From assembly GCA_003415625.1 (NCBI GenBank), contig PYIU01000001.1, positions 434,001 to 498,000 on the forward strand: 64,000 bases of DNA, in the 5' to 3' direction. Positions 23,281 to 34,805 of this stretch are shown here, piece after piece. This DNA is from Aquanectria penicillioides (lineage: Eukaryota; Ascomycota; Sordariomycetes; Hypocreales; Nectriaceae). Within the stretch, counting starts at the first letter, position 1. Each line of letters opens with the position of its first letter. Under the pieces are notes generated by a model. That model made no database searches. It saw nothing but the letters and a program-made list of their open reading frames with translations, and had not been told where the DNA came from. The position numbers and the translations under genes are program-made.

Positions 23281-24711
23281 CTAGTGTTTTCCCATGAACT
23301 GAATTTGTTTTCCGTACCAAGACTATTGGGTATGTTAGAGTAAAGAAATGTAATCAAACTAGAAGACTTTTATCATACCGTCTCAGTGCCGGCTCCAATA
23401 GCCTTCACACCAAGTTGACGCACTATCCATGATGGTTGGATTCTCCGTGCGTATAGTTTTGCATCCTCGTCTTTCAACTCTGGGTTTAAAATGATTTCCT
23501 TGGGTAATAACGGTTTGAGAACAGCCGGCCTGGCTATGCCGATTAGATCACAATCTCCATCAGCAACTGCTGTCTCCATGATCAGGCGACTGCGGAAGCC
23601 ACCTGTGACTATGAGTGGAGTGTTGGGAAAGTCTTTTCGGATTTCTCGAGCAAACTCCAAGAAGAAGGCCTCTCTTGCAGTCGTTCGAGTTGATACATGG
23701 TCTTGACTCGGTTCAATGCCAAGGGACATCTCAATCAGAATTTCATAATCAGCCTTCCACTCGTGCATCTCAGGTTCAAGCCCATGAATAAACTTACAGT
23801 CGGGTTTTCGTAAGTACCGCCACTGATTTCGATAAAATCTACGCCGGCTTCCGTGATAAGTTTCAATTGCTCGATGCATGCCTGCAATTCAGCGGTTGAT
23901 TGATGGTCTGCTGAGTTCAGCTTAATACCAATACAAAATCCCTCGGGAACTTTTGCGCGCATGGCATGGATGATATCCACGACTATTTTGACACGAGCTT
24001 GAGGAGAGCCACCATACTCATCCGTCCGCTTATTGGACTTGTCTGATAGAAACTGAGCAAGGAGATAGCCATGTGCAGCGTGGATCTCGACTCCAGAAAA
24101 CCCAGCCTCGGACGCCATTTCAGCTGCAGAGGCGAAGCTAGTAGTGAGATCTTGAATATCCTCAACTGTCATTGCCTTGGGCGTGCCGAATACAAGCGAG
24201 TTGAGGACATGAGGTATGATTCCTTTGCCAAAGTTCAAAGGAATAGCGCTGGGAGCAATGCTCTTTTCAAAAAGCCCCCTCGTTCCTGCGCCAATGGGCG
24301 ATTGTCTCCCCGGATGATTAAGTTGAACGATGGTTGGAGTTCCATGTTGAAGGCAAGTCGTGGCCCACTTCTTCCAAGCATTTAGAGTCTCTGGTACCCT
24401 GCCGAAGGCTTGAATGTGACATCAGGAGCTGCACCCAAATACCTAGAATCCACTTGTACGTTGCCTGGAATGAGATTAAAACATTATTACTCAGATTCGA
24501 ATCGGCGTGGACCAGTCAATGTACCTGTGATGACCATCCCCCAGCCGCCGTTGGCCCATTTTCCATATGAAGCATCAAATTCTTGTCCAGGGAGGCCTTT
24601 TCGATCTGCCATATTCTCAGCCATAGCGGCCTTGATGAGGCGGTTGGGTAAAGTAAGGCCACATTGTAGCGTGAAAGGGGATGAAACTCTGAACTCAGCC
24701 ATGGTAATCAA
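23281..24711 (-). pseudogene. NADH:flavin oxidoreductase (Old Yellow Enzyme-type), one frameshift
   Basis: The exons read MAEFRVSSPFTLQCGLTLPN..., then after a GTACAT...TTCCAG intron [20 protein letters not shown]. They continue with [39 protein letters not shown], a GTAAGT...TTGAG intron, MSLGIEPSQDHVSTRTT and PLIVTGGFRSRLIME. After a GTATGA...AATAG intron the tail SWYGKQIQFMGKH ends at 23281. The fold is the flavin TIM barrel; the HPGRQ and [11 protein letters not shown] blocks carry FMN and substrate contacts. A one-base deletion near 24400 (between FKPSAG and [11 protein letters not shown]) breaks the frame and no intron repairs it. The family reduces activated alkenes with NAD(P)H. A sequencing error would be the only way to call it intact. 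Confidence 0.75.
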
Positions 24712-25405
24712 ATTTCAACGATGAGTGCTTTGCTTATTCAAGGCCAAATGTGCAACTATTGAACTAATGCGCCATTTCCAGAAGATGGACGATTTCAAAT
24801 ATATTATGTACATTCTAATGATGAATTAAATGATGCTGAATCAACGGTTTTTCCTAGCCATGCCACTCTGTCGGTGTCCGCGGCCCTGTGATACTGACCG
24901 GAGCTGCGGAGTCTGTTTGTGAATCCGAGATCAGTTAGGTTAAGCCGACGCTCCGCTGCTACGCTGTTTGTGGTGGGGCCGGCAGTGGAATTGCACCATA
25001 ACAGCTTCGCGTCCGGTTTAAATAGCATTCCGAGCCGAGGCTTGACTTAAACTTGGCACTATACATGCAATATTTCGGAGTTAGGGTCGGAAAGTGATCC
25101 TTCCTCCAGGAGTGCAGCCTGATGGGAAGCATCATCAAACCGCAGTGTGGGTAAATGGAGGCGAATCTGTGTGAAACTTGAATAGCCATGACGCAAGGGT
25201 CAGATCAAAAACCTCCAACTACTTGGTTTGGCCTAGAAAAGGAGTGGATAACACTTCAGATTGTGCTAACTTCAATCACTGAGTGAGTATTTATAATTCA
25301 CTCGCCCTCTTGACTTCTGTATGTCTCGGCTCCCATTATCATCCTTCCTAACAACTCTCCCTCTTCTCCCGTTGGAAGTTTGATTTCAACCCAATCATAC
25401 GCTCC
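24712..25405. other. Divergent intergenic region
   Basis: Lies between the minus-strand oxidoreductase and the plus-strand dehydrogenase fragment; a possible former bidirectional promoter. No other feature is seen. Confidence 0.4.
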
Positions 25406-25651
25406 ATGTCATCCTACGATACTAAGTTCCATCCTGATGAGGATATTCCTGCTCTATCCGGCAAGATCATTCTGGTCGCTGGTGGCAAAACTGGGCTTGG
25501 CCTCGAGACTACTCGCCAACTTGGGCGGCAAAGAACCTTGCCCGATCCCCACCCCTGGTTCGTCCCCTGTTTTATATCTACCCCTCATTTTCGTTCAGAT
25601 AATAGCTTGGCTAGTTGCGGAGACCAAATGCCAATAGACCACCAAGAATGA
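25406..25651 (+). pseudogene. Short-chain dehydrogenase/reductase, N-terminal fragment
   Basis: MSSYDTKFHPDEDIPALSGKI followed by ILVAGGKTGLGLETTRQLG is the NAD(P)-binding start of a fungal SDR (TGxxxGxG loop, here AGGKTGLG). After RQLG the frame has no SDR character, and nothing downstream to 25910 supplies the YxxxK active site, so only about 40 residues survive. The rest was lost by deletion or deep decay. Confidence 0.6.
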
Positions 25652-25910
25652 CTACTGAAAGCCATGGTAGAATCACACGTCAATGGGTGTAGTCATTAGG
25701 ATCAACCCCTAGACTTTTCACAATGCCCTATGAGCTTCAAGCGAAGAACAGCATCCTCAGCGCTGAATGAAGGATTAAACAGATTTTCTGGTATTGGATT
25801 GCTTCGTTCAACAGAATTATGTTTCGGGCTTCTATTTCATTCTACATAATCCAGATAACGTAGTTGTTTTGTCCGGCTCCCTTCCGAAGTAAGCTGAGGG
25901 TAACGTCAGC

Positions 25911-26830
25911 CTATGCCTTGATATCACCCAGTGGCTTGATTGGGGAAAGAGTATCCCCTCGTCCTCGTGCCATGAAAAGTCGCGGATGCTCATAAGCCGA
26001 GATGGTCTCTAGTGGGTTTTCTTCAAGCGCAACCAAATCAACTTCCAAGCCGGGCATCAACAGTCCGGTTTTCTCAAATAGCCCACAGAGCTTAACTAAA
26101 TGCTCTGTCGCTGCCCCAGCAATTTCGCGGAGTGAACACCCCGCATCCTCCAGGACGGGGAGTCCATCAGCGTAACGCTCACAGTGACCGAGACCGATAC
26201 CCGCGTTAGTCCCGGCCACGAGCCTAATGAATGCTTCACGCATTTTGACGAGGTTCTCCACGACCGCACCCCAAGTGTCCCATGGACAAAAGTAGTTTTT
26301 CGAGATGCAGGCTGTGTTCATAATCGGGCAAACGGCAATCTTCTTGTCAGCCAGTATTTCGCCCACCGCTGGATCGAAGACGGCATTGCCAGATTGGTTC
26401 ATCCCAGCGCAATGCTCGATGCTGTCGAAGTTTGCCTGAGCCGCCCTGTCAATGCCTTGAGTTCCAATGGCGTGGGTGGTCACAGGCATCACTTGCTTGG
26501 ATGTTTCGTCTTTTATAGCTTCCATCTCTTCAACTGTGAAGCGTGTCTGGCTCGGATGTGAGCCAGGCGTCATGAATCCTCTAGTCGACATGACCTTGAT
26601 CAAGTCTGCACCCTCCGCAGCACGCTTTCTAACCTCGGCACGCACGCCCTCGATTCCTTCGCAAGCTCCACCAATGGCTTCGCAATGACCTCCTGGAACT
26701 GTTATAAGCGCATTTGCGCATTGGAGATATGGGCTTGGGATCCCTCCCCTTGTAATACGGTCTCTGGTGATGATGTAATTCATTCCCTTGCACCCAAGTT
26801 CCTCACATTTGAGGAATCCAGTGAATCCCC
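25911..26830 (-). pseudogene. Amidohydrolase (imidazolonepropionase/prolidase-type), 5'-truncated, metal ligand lost
   Basis: The 290-codon frame from ATG 26783, with in-frame homology (GFTGFLKCEELGCKG) back to about 26830, carries CANALITVPGGHCEAIGG, ADLIKVMSTRGFMTPGSHP, VTTHAIGTQGIDRAAQANFD-SIEHC and AGTNAGIGLGHCERYADG. These are the middle and end of a metal-dependent amidohydrolase barrel. The N-terminal HxH metal-binding strand is missing. The AGTDAG motif that holds the last metal ligand reads AGTNAG, an Asp-to-Asn change caused by one G-to-A transition. Both losses point to a dead enzyme. The original substrate (cyclic amide, imide or dipeptide) cannot be told. Confidence 0.65.
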
Positions 26831-27423
26831 ATGATCCGCCAATGGATCAACTTTGCTAAGACTCAGTTTGCTCGCACAACTCTAGTCTGACTCAGTACGT
26901 CATATTCGGTGACGTTAGTCGGTGTTCTTTTCCGACTCTCGGCAAGGCAAGAACGTATGAAAAAGAAATTTAGCCGACCTGATACGTGGCTAGGATCTAT
27001 CTGCGAGTATTTTTGCTCCTCGCCTCGTCTTGCAATGTAGTATTGATGTCTCATTTCAGTACCTGGATTATGACTAACATGTATCCGAAGAAAAAAAGAA
27101 GTTTCTAGTAGCTTAGAGCTGATTTGGGCTTACCTTTGTCTCATGAGGCGTACAGGTTCTAGTGTTGACGGTGCTGGCCGCACGGCTCGGAGGCTTTGGA
27201 GGTGGCCAATGCTGCTCTGGGGGCCACGGGGTCAGGTCATTGAGTGGGCATGTGAAATGGTCCAGATTCACCCTTGTATTTGTCCGCCGGCCGAAATATC
27301 TTGCCGACTACAACATATTGATCCAGACCAGTTACCGGGTGGCACCAAGAATCACACGAGTTCGAGTCAGGCCCGTGGGAATAGTCTTAATTCCAACGTC
27401 TTGTGGTCGTCATGGCCCTTTTA
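26831..27423. other. Intergenic
   Basis: No reading frame with family character; possibly the decayed 5' part of the amidohydrolase. Confidence 0.4.
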
Positions 27424-29768
27424 TTATGGTAACCTTCCATCAAAAGGCATATACGGTTCTACAAATGAAGCCATGGCGCCCGCGCCGATGCCCAGATCGA
27501 ACTCGTTCATTACTGTGTCCCAATCCTGCGGAGCCATAATATGGTCATACGACGATGCCTCGGCCGCATCTAGCTGCAATGTGAGGTAGTCCGGCGCCGC
27601 ATTTAAACTTGGGGTTGCGTCGAGTCCGGAATCTGGGATATCCTTTGAAAAGGCCGTTTGGCGAGCCACCGAGTAGCTAGCAAACTGATAAAACGTGTTG
27701 CAGACATCGAACAACTTTTTCCCCGACATGGAGTTGTCGACCATAGGCCTCATGGCCGAAATTACATTGCCGAGAAGCACCAAGTCCTCGGCAGACGACG
27801 AGGCGACGGTATTACCGGCGAGCACGACGAAGGCTGCAAACGGAACCAGAGCGAAAAGACTATACGAACGATTAGACATGTCAAGAGATGCCCTTATGGC
27901 TAAGAGTGAAGACATACATGTTGAGAAACATGCTCAAGCCAAGTGAATGTTCCCGCCCAAATATCTCGTCCGTACGCACAATCGCGGTGAGGGCTTTACG
28001 AGCAGCTTCAATACAGCCAGTGTTGCACTGCAGAGGGCTTGCGTTCGGGTCTTCACATGGTATGATACGATACGCTATGGTTACAAGACAGTGCATCACA
28101 ATGTCTAAAAAGAGGCCGTTGAGTTCGAACATAGGAGTCAGAGGAGCATTGTCCCGGATCGACTATGAAGAATCAGAACCAGTTCGAACATTAATGACAT
28201 GTCCTTCCAAACCTGCTTCAAGTCGTCGTTAACTTGGGTGAGCCGAACAGCAAAAGACTTGGCTGTCTCGATCTGCGCTTGCCGCGATTTCCGTTGAGCC
28301 GTGGCTGAGAATAACTCAATATGCATATCGCCAGCAATGAGGGAAAACTCGAAAAAGCCACTATAAAGACTAGAATTGGATGTCAGCCTAAGAATATCTG
28401 GATGGATACATTGATCTTCTCACTGCCCTGGCGCCCCTGGGATGTGGTTGGGAAACGAGGGCCGTTCTGTCGCAACGTCATACTGATGAATCGTAGGGGT
28501 ACGGCCCAAGGTAAACGCCATTCCCTGCTCCATGACATAGATGTGCCAAAAGACCTTGAGCTTGTTTGTCATTTCGGCCCCCTGGACGCCCTTGGGCAGA
28601 CGGTGATAGCCGAGATCGATGCACATTCTAGAACCTGCCGAGATCAGTGTCCACGCCACAGCGCTTCGCCCGGATTTGATGCAAAATGTTGACTAGATAT
28701 GTGAATCAATACCCCGCCATGCATGCGGACGTCGAAACGCTCAACGGGGCTCACCAATATTGTCAACGCTCGACATCCTTCTAGAGATGGATCTTGACAC
28801 AGCCGCAGCGACTGTATAGCAGCTTCGAGATTCTCCGTCAAGAGCCGCCTGTGCCTCCGCACATCGGATTGGGTGACGCCAACATATGGGTAGTGCCGAT
28901 GATCCAGATCTGTGAATAGATAGTACAAGCCCGTGTTGACAATGATCCATGCCAGAATGCTGTAGTCGTGGATCGCAAAGTAGACCTTTTGACATAACTC
29001 GCTAAACTCCTGCTCATCAATAACCGGGATATCCATGAAGAAACGTTGCTGTTCAGTTTGCATCAGTCGAAGCAATTTCAGGGCGTGTTCCTGAGGCGGA
29101 AGTGATCTGCCCTCCAGTTCAGGGTATTGGACCTGGATTATGGACGACGGGGTATTCTCATGGCCAGGCGTGCTGTCTTCGCTGTTGGGAGCCTCGTCAA
29201 TCATCTGCGTAGCATTCATCGTGGCCGAAAACGTCGGATCCGCGACGCTAAACTCGAGATTTGACGCAGCGTCCCTGAGGGCATCAGTAACCTGCTGCAC
29301 GTGCGCCTTGAACGACGAGTCGCCACGGAAGCCCTCGGATACGTTGGAAATGCGACTCTTGACGACAAACTGCGCGGGAGTCTCGCCGGCCGCCTGTTGA
29401 GGCCTTTCGCTAATCTGCAGCAGCTTCTGCAGCGCTTGCGAGACCTCCTGGAGCGAGCGGTCGACGTTCTCCATGGCCTCGTCGTAGCGCGCCGAGATGA
29501 GCACCCGCTGCCGCTTCTCCGGAGCCCGGCGCGAGATGCGGCAGTCAAGCTCGGCGGAGACGCAGCTGGAGCACGGAGACTCGCGGTCGCATTTTGTCTG
29601 TTGGCCGGGGTTACACAAGCTGGACGTGATAGAGGGAATGCTAAAGGTGATGATCGTATACCTTTCTGCTCTTGCAATTGTCGCACTAGACGCGCAATCA
29701 GCCTACAAGGTATCATTTCATCGCAGGATGGGCAGGCTCACCGCAGGTTTCTTGAGAGACTCCATCAT
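27424..29768 (-). CDS. Zn2Cys6 fungal transcription factor
   Basis: Seven exons give one clean frame. Exon 1 (29768-29742) codes for MMESLKKPA. A 24-base micro-exon (29685-29662) codes for CDNCKSRK. Exon 3 (29597-28755) starts TKCDRESPCSSCVSAELDC, completing the six-cysteine cluster. Exon 4 (28692-28424) carries GSRMCIDLGYHRLPKG, the signature of the fungal-specific regulator domain; three further exons end at 27424. Between cluster and core lies a helical linker (VDRSLQEVSQALQKLLQ). The protein should bind DNA as a dimer in the nucleus. Targets are unknown; it stands at the edge of the decayed gene region and is itself intact. Confidence 0.85.
29662..29685 (-). other. 24-base micro-exon coding CDNCKSRK
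   Basis: Flanked by CTAG (acceptor) and GTATAC (donor). It is in phase 0 on both sides and holds the first two cysteines of the zinc cluster. Confidence 0.7.
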
Positions 29769-30743
29769 CGGCAGCTCGAGGCTCCTCCGCGAGCCAAGGA
29801 AGAGAGTCAAATCCAGCCAAGATCAAGGATTCAGAAGGAGCCGGTGCTGAAGGATGCAAGGCTGAGCTGACTGACGTAGAGCCGCCATAAAAAAGCGGCG
29901 CCGCTATGCTGACTATGACATCTCTTGGCGTTAGATTTACTAGGATAACCCAATGCTAAAAAGAAGCCCTTGTCAAGCTCGCACAATTAGGTAGGTTTCT
30001 GTATAACTTATTACAATCTCAAACTTGACTCCATCACCGCACGCATGCACAACATACCCCGGGGAACACCAGTGTGGAGAAATTCCAAATTCGGTAGCCA
30101 AGTCTTGGTATCAATCTACAGCGACGATCACCAGCAACGGCGTAAACTTACAGCACAAAGCTCCGCAATGGTACCAGGGATTGGAAGAAATCTCCGAAAC
30201 TCAAGCCCATTCGTATCCATCTCGCTCTTTTGGCTCGCCTGCGTTTCATGTTGAAAGTCTCGTCCATCGCCATCACTGGTGAGCCCATGGTGGTCAACGA
30301 AAACGTCACGGACCTGACGATTAAACGGTTTTCGGTCAGACACCTGTCTCGCTTGGCCGGTCGTCAGACGTCAATCACCGCATCGTCGTCTTATCATGTC
30401 GACAGAACGGCGTCATGTCTAGGAACCAACAAGTTGGTTCCCGTGTCCTGAGTGAGACAGTCAGAATATATAAAAGGACATCGCAGGACAATCACAGATT
30501 CATCACAAGCAAGCGGTCAGACATGTTCACCATACGAAAAAAGTTTTATATAATGGCGAGGTCATATGTACAGCAGAAGGTTCAAATAACCACTCCCTGC
30601 CCCAAAAGGTAAGGCTTTCTTGCAAAGCTAACACGGTCTACGTGCTTCTTCTTTCAGCACTCGCTGGGAGCAGTCTCAAAAAGGGGTTTTCTTGTTTTCC
30701 TAAAAATGCCCATGCCTGTTGCATCCTTTTCACTTCCAGCTAT
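29769..30743. other. Intergenic, upstream of regulator and downstream of LPMO
   Basis: No supported gene; frames here lack family motifs. The LPMO 3' flank is probably in 30650-30743. Confidence 0.4.
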
Positions 30744-31880
30744 TTACAGCTGGGGGGTGAAGGCGCCGCGGCCGTTCTTGGAGCTGCGCTTAGCGTTGCG
30801 GCGAGCCTTGCGCTTGGAGCTGCAGCGGCCAGAGCCGGTGGTGGCGGCGGCGGCAGCAGACGAGGTCGAGCTGCTGGCAGCAACGGGAGCAATGGACGAG
30901 GTCACGATGACCTCGGCAGAGGTAGCGGCAGCGGCAGCAGAGGTGACGGCAGCAGCAGAAGTAGCAGCGGCAGCCTGGCTGGAGGCGGCAGCAGTGGTGG
31001 CAGCAGCAGTGGTGGCAGCAGCAGTGGTGGCAGCAGCGGCAGCGGAAGAAGCAGCGCCGGTGGCCAGAGCAGTGCCGGTGGTGGCAGTGCCGGTGGAGGT
31101 GATGGCAGAGCTGGCCTGGGTAACCTCCGTGGCGCCAGAGATCATGGTAGGGCCGGGGATGACGTAGGTGCTGGTGGCAGTGTAGATGTTGACCAGGATA
31201 CCGGCATCGTCAGTCTTGTACAGAGCAGTACCGAGTGTTCCATCGGGAACGTCGGTGCCGGAGCCAGTAACCTCGAGGTTGAAGCACTGGGGGTAGTTCT
31301 GGGCGCCGTCGGCGTTGCCAGCGGAGTGGAGGGCGATGATCTCGTGGCGGAGCACGTAGTAGCCAGCCTTGATGTTGCTGGGGATCTTGACGAGCCAGCC
31401 GTTGCCGTTGGCCTCGAGCTGGTCGGAGGCGTAGGTGCCGGGGGCCGAGGAGCCGTCGACGAGACCCTTCTCGCCAATCTTGAAGAACTCGAGCGAGGTT
31501 TTCTCGACGGCCTCGCAGCCGGTGTCACCGCAGGCGGCGAGGTAGTCGAGCACGGGGCCCTTGTGGGACTCGGGCCAGGCGGTCCACTGGATGTAGATGC
31601 TGTCACCGGCGGCAACCTGGGCGTGGCCCTTGGCGTTGGAGGAGTTCCTGTGGCAGATGATGTCGGAGGTTCCGTAGGCGTCGGGGGCGACGAAGCCGTT
31701 GTCGGTAGCACCGTTGGTCCAGCCGATGACGACGGGGGGGTCACTCATGTAGGGCAGGGTGGTGACATCGTAGCCGGCGTAGTAGACGCCGTTGACAACG
31801 ATGTTGTCAACGTGACCGTGGGCGGCGACGGAGACGGCACCGGCCAGGACGGAGAGGAAGGTCTTAGTGGAAGAAGGCAT
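30744..31880 (-). CDS. AA9 lytic polysaccharide monooxygenase
   Basis: A single exon codes for 378 residues. The signal peptide [20 protein letters not shown] is cut just before [11 protein letters not shown], leaving the N-terminal His of the copper histidine brace. The second brace His is in [11 protein letters not shown]. The [16 protein letters not shown] and [11 protein letters not shown] strands are typical AA9, with the axial Tyr region near the last. AA9 enzymes oxidatively cleave cellulose or xyloglucan in plant walls outside the cell. The catalytic domain ends near residue 245. A long Ala/Ser/Thr linker follows, with TTAAA repeated three times, and then a basic tail ([19 protein letters not shown]). 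There is no CBM1. Confidence 0.92.
   Translation of the reverse strand: MPSSTKTFLSVLAGAVSVAAHGHVDNIVVNGVYYAGYDVTTLPYMSDPPVVIGWTNGATDNGFVAPDAYGTSDIICHRNSSNAKGHAQVAAGDSIYIQWTAWPESHKGPVLDYLAACGDTGCEAVEKTSLEFFKIGEKGLVDGSSAPGTYASDQLEANGNGWLVKIPSNIKAGYYVLRHEIIALHSAGNADGAQNYPQCFNLEVTGSGTDVPDGTLGTALYKTDDAGILVNIYTATSTYVIPGPTMISGATEVTQASSAITSTGTATTGTALATGAASSAAAAATTAAATTAAATTAAASSQAAAATSAAAVTSAAAAATSAEVIVTSSIAPVAASSSTSSAAAAATTGSGRCSSKRKARRNAKRSSKNGRGAFTPQL
30985..31055. repeat. Coding tandem repeat in LPMO linker
   Basis: A 15-base unit (ggtggcagcagcagt, plus strand) in about three copies encodes the TTAAA repeats on the minus strand. Confidence 0.75.
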
Positions 31881-34805
31881 CTTTGCTATTGTTTTGACTT
31901 GAGTAAACTCGGTGATTGAGACGAAAAGAGAGCGTTGGTGAAGAAACGGTAGGTATGTGGTGAAAGCTGGTGAATGAGTGCGACGATCCGACTAGCGGTT
32001 GAGAGAATGAAACGACTTCAGTCAATGAAGCGAATGAAGGGAATGGCAAAGAAAGCAAGACCTCGTAGAGGGAAGGGAATGGAACTGAATAGCTTCTGAA
32101 ATGAGCCTGGAGAGGAAAAGAGGAGGGAAGCGGGATGTTGGACGGGGAGGTGAGAGTCTTTTATCTCAGCTGTGAATGTGACTCCCCCCCCTTGTCCATG
32201 TCCGCTTGTGTAAGTTGGCCCAAGACCGTGAGGCTCATCTAGAACGGACGGCCATGATCCCCCACTTGGCAAGACAACCGCCAGGATCTCAGGTCCAGGC
32301 ACAGGCCGCCTGACCCAGGGCCCTGGGCCTGTCGGGACAAGATGCCGCGGAGGGGATATTGGCCGTTGCGTTTCAGCGTCCGCCGTGATGGGCCGCCCAG
32401 GGCAGGACTGGGGAGGAGGAGACACGCCAGACAGCCGTGTGGGTGTGGGCGCTACAGCTGGACATTGCGGTTGGGGTGAGGTTACGTATGTGTCGATTCC
32501 TTCATGAGCGAGCCAAGCCTTGGCTGCCTGCACAGCGCTGCAGACGAGACTACGAGCAGCAATGATGAGATGATGCTTGTTGTTGATTGTCCACGTCAGA
32601 CAAAGCGACACACCGACTGGGCCATCGGCATGAGCCTTCATCTGCCTCATCTGGACTGGAAGATTAATCACTCGGCGTGGCAAAGTCCCGACAGCATAGG
32701 CATAATAATACCCAATTTCGATATCCCAAAAGTCATCTCGATATCCATAGTTACGGGTAAACGCCAAGAGAGATGACAGTGGGACCCCATGCGCATCACG
32801 GCTTCGCAGCAGTTGCTTCTGTAGGCAAGTTCATCCCATGTCGGTCAAAGGGCCAGCCTTGGACAGGAAGGCGTCAGCCAGGGATTGGATCTGAGTGCTG
32901 TCATTGATTTGCTGGTGCACCTGAAACGGTGAGACTTGGAACGACCGGGGTGATGGTAGTGGTTTGGTTCTGCTGCAGCGAGTGCTGGTGTTGGTGTTGG
33001 CGAAGGAAAAGCAAAGGAATCGAGAAGAATTATGGAGATTTGCGTATACAGCAGCGCGGTACAGTGGCGTCTCGGTTACGCAGGGGGGGGCTTACAGCGA
33101 CCGCCACTGGGCGCCAGCGGCCATGGCGGGTACCTTGCAGGGCTCGCAGAGGGCATTGCAGGGCCGTCCCAGCGGTTGATGTGGGGCAATCTCCTCCATC
33201 CCCGCCAGGTGTCCTGTGCTCCCATTGCCCCTGGCACTAAGCCCTGGAAGCTCACGGAGCCACAGCGGGCTTAGCTGGCGGCTGCTGCGAGCTTCCAGTG
33301 GCTGGACAATTTAGGTTTGAATTTTCCGCTGGCTACAGGCGCCCCACCGGCCCCGCGGAAGCCCTCTTGACGGGTTTGAGACCCCTGCCGATTACGCGAG
33401 TCGGGCCAATCTCTCTGCGACAAGATGGCTCTGGGAGATTGAATGGATAGACGAATGCGCGAGGAGGGGAGATGATTGTTGCCACTGGGGAATAGTACAG
33501 GCTGCTATTATCATGGGCAATACCTATGTAGTGTCGTCAGTTGTCCGAATGGAAAGCCGACTCCCCACCGCCAGTCCACATGGCGACGGCGCATTCGATG
33601 ATGGAACCTTGAGAAGATTGAATCCAACAACGACGAAACCCCGACCATTAATTGGCTGTTTGGAGGGTGAATCATCAAACCTCTCCAGGGAGGTCCTTCT
33701 GGAAACGAACCCGTCAGTCAGCTCAGCGCCTCGGGGCCGAAGGCCGATATCCTGGCGAGAGCCTGTAGGCGCTGAAACAGGGCCGCCCGTATCTCACGGC
33801 CAAACGCACGGCAGACCGGCACCGCCTGAAATGCGAGAGCGAAAGGTCCCATTCATCGCCCCCCTCTCCTCCGAAACTCTGAGGCCGTCAAAACAAGACA
33901 CGGGCGGCCGAAAAAGAAAGATTGTTTGCGGAATCCGATCCAAGTTAGGCGAGCGAAATCTCATCGCGCTGCCGGCATCTGTCTCGCTCCAACTGCCAGC
34001 ATTATGGCGTGTTCTGACGTGGAAAACGACCCAGCGGAAGCCGGCACGCGTAAGAAGGATGCTGCTGTGATGACGCCAGGTTGCCCACATGCCGCGCCGC
34101 CATACGGATGGATACCATACTTTTTCCTATTCTTTTTTAACAATTTAGCCATAATAATAATCCAACTACCTACCTTATCTAGCTGTAGGGCGCTGGAATG
34201 CGATTATTGGCTGCTAATCGCAGTCTTCTCCTCCAGGGTCACCACTCTTTTTTCACTCTTACTACCGGCTTGTTCCCACGCCAAGTCGTCCCGTCCAGCT
34301 GGCTGGTTTAAATGTTTAATATATCGGCCATCGCCAAGCACAAAACCCAGCAAACAACAACTCCATCGATCGCCGCCGCCTTGGCCTGCAGCGAATCGTC
34401 CATTGCGACCCAGATTGATCATCATGTTCAGAGGAAAATGTCCCGCGTGAAACGGCAAACGGGGACGGACATCGGTTCTCGTCGTCGGTTCCTTGTCGCC
34501 CCCGGCTCAACATGAGACGCAAGGGCGGGGGGTTGGGAGTCGTCTCGCTTGCAGACCTGAAACAAGGGGAGGGGGGACTGAAAATGTCGCCCCCGTCGAT
34601 GCGATTCGGCGCCTGCACGTAGACGATGAGGGATGAGCTTGTCAGCAGGATGGATGCTCTCCGGATGAATGATGAGAGCACGCAGGAGAGGACGAAAAAT
34701 CAAAAATCAAAAATCAAAATACAATTCTCAGTGCTGTCTACCTGAAAACGCATCTATCAGTCCAATAGAAGAAATAACTACACAACACACCTGTGAATGT
34801 CATAA
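31881..34805. other. Long intergenic region (2.9 kb), LPMO promoter side
   Basis: GC-rich near 32.1-33.5 kb with C/G runs (for example 8 C near 32185). A 7-base repeat aaaaatc occurs about three times at 34694-34716. Frames of up to about 250 codons here show no family motifs and biased composition, so I do not call genes. It should contain the LPMO promoter and the 3' flank of the CTF1-like gene. Confidence 0.5.

Noticed and set aside
32018..32767. 249-codon minus-strand frame upstream of the LPMO
   Set aside because: Pro/Gly/Ser-rich by base composition, no motif, overlaps the expected promoter of the LPMO.
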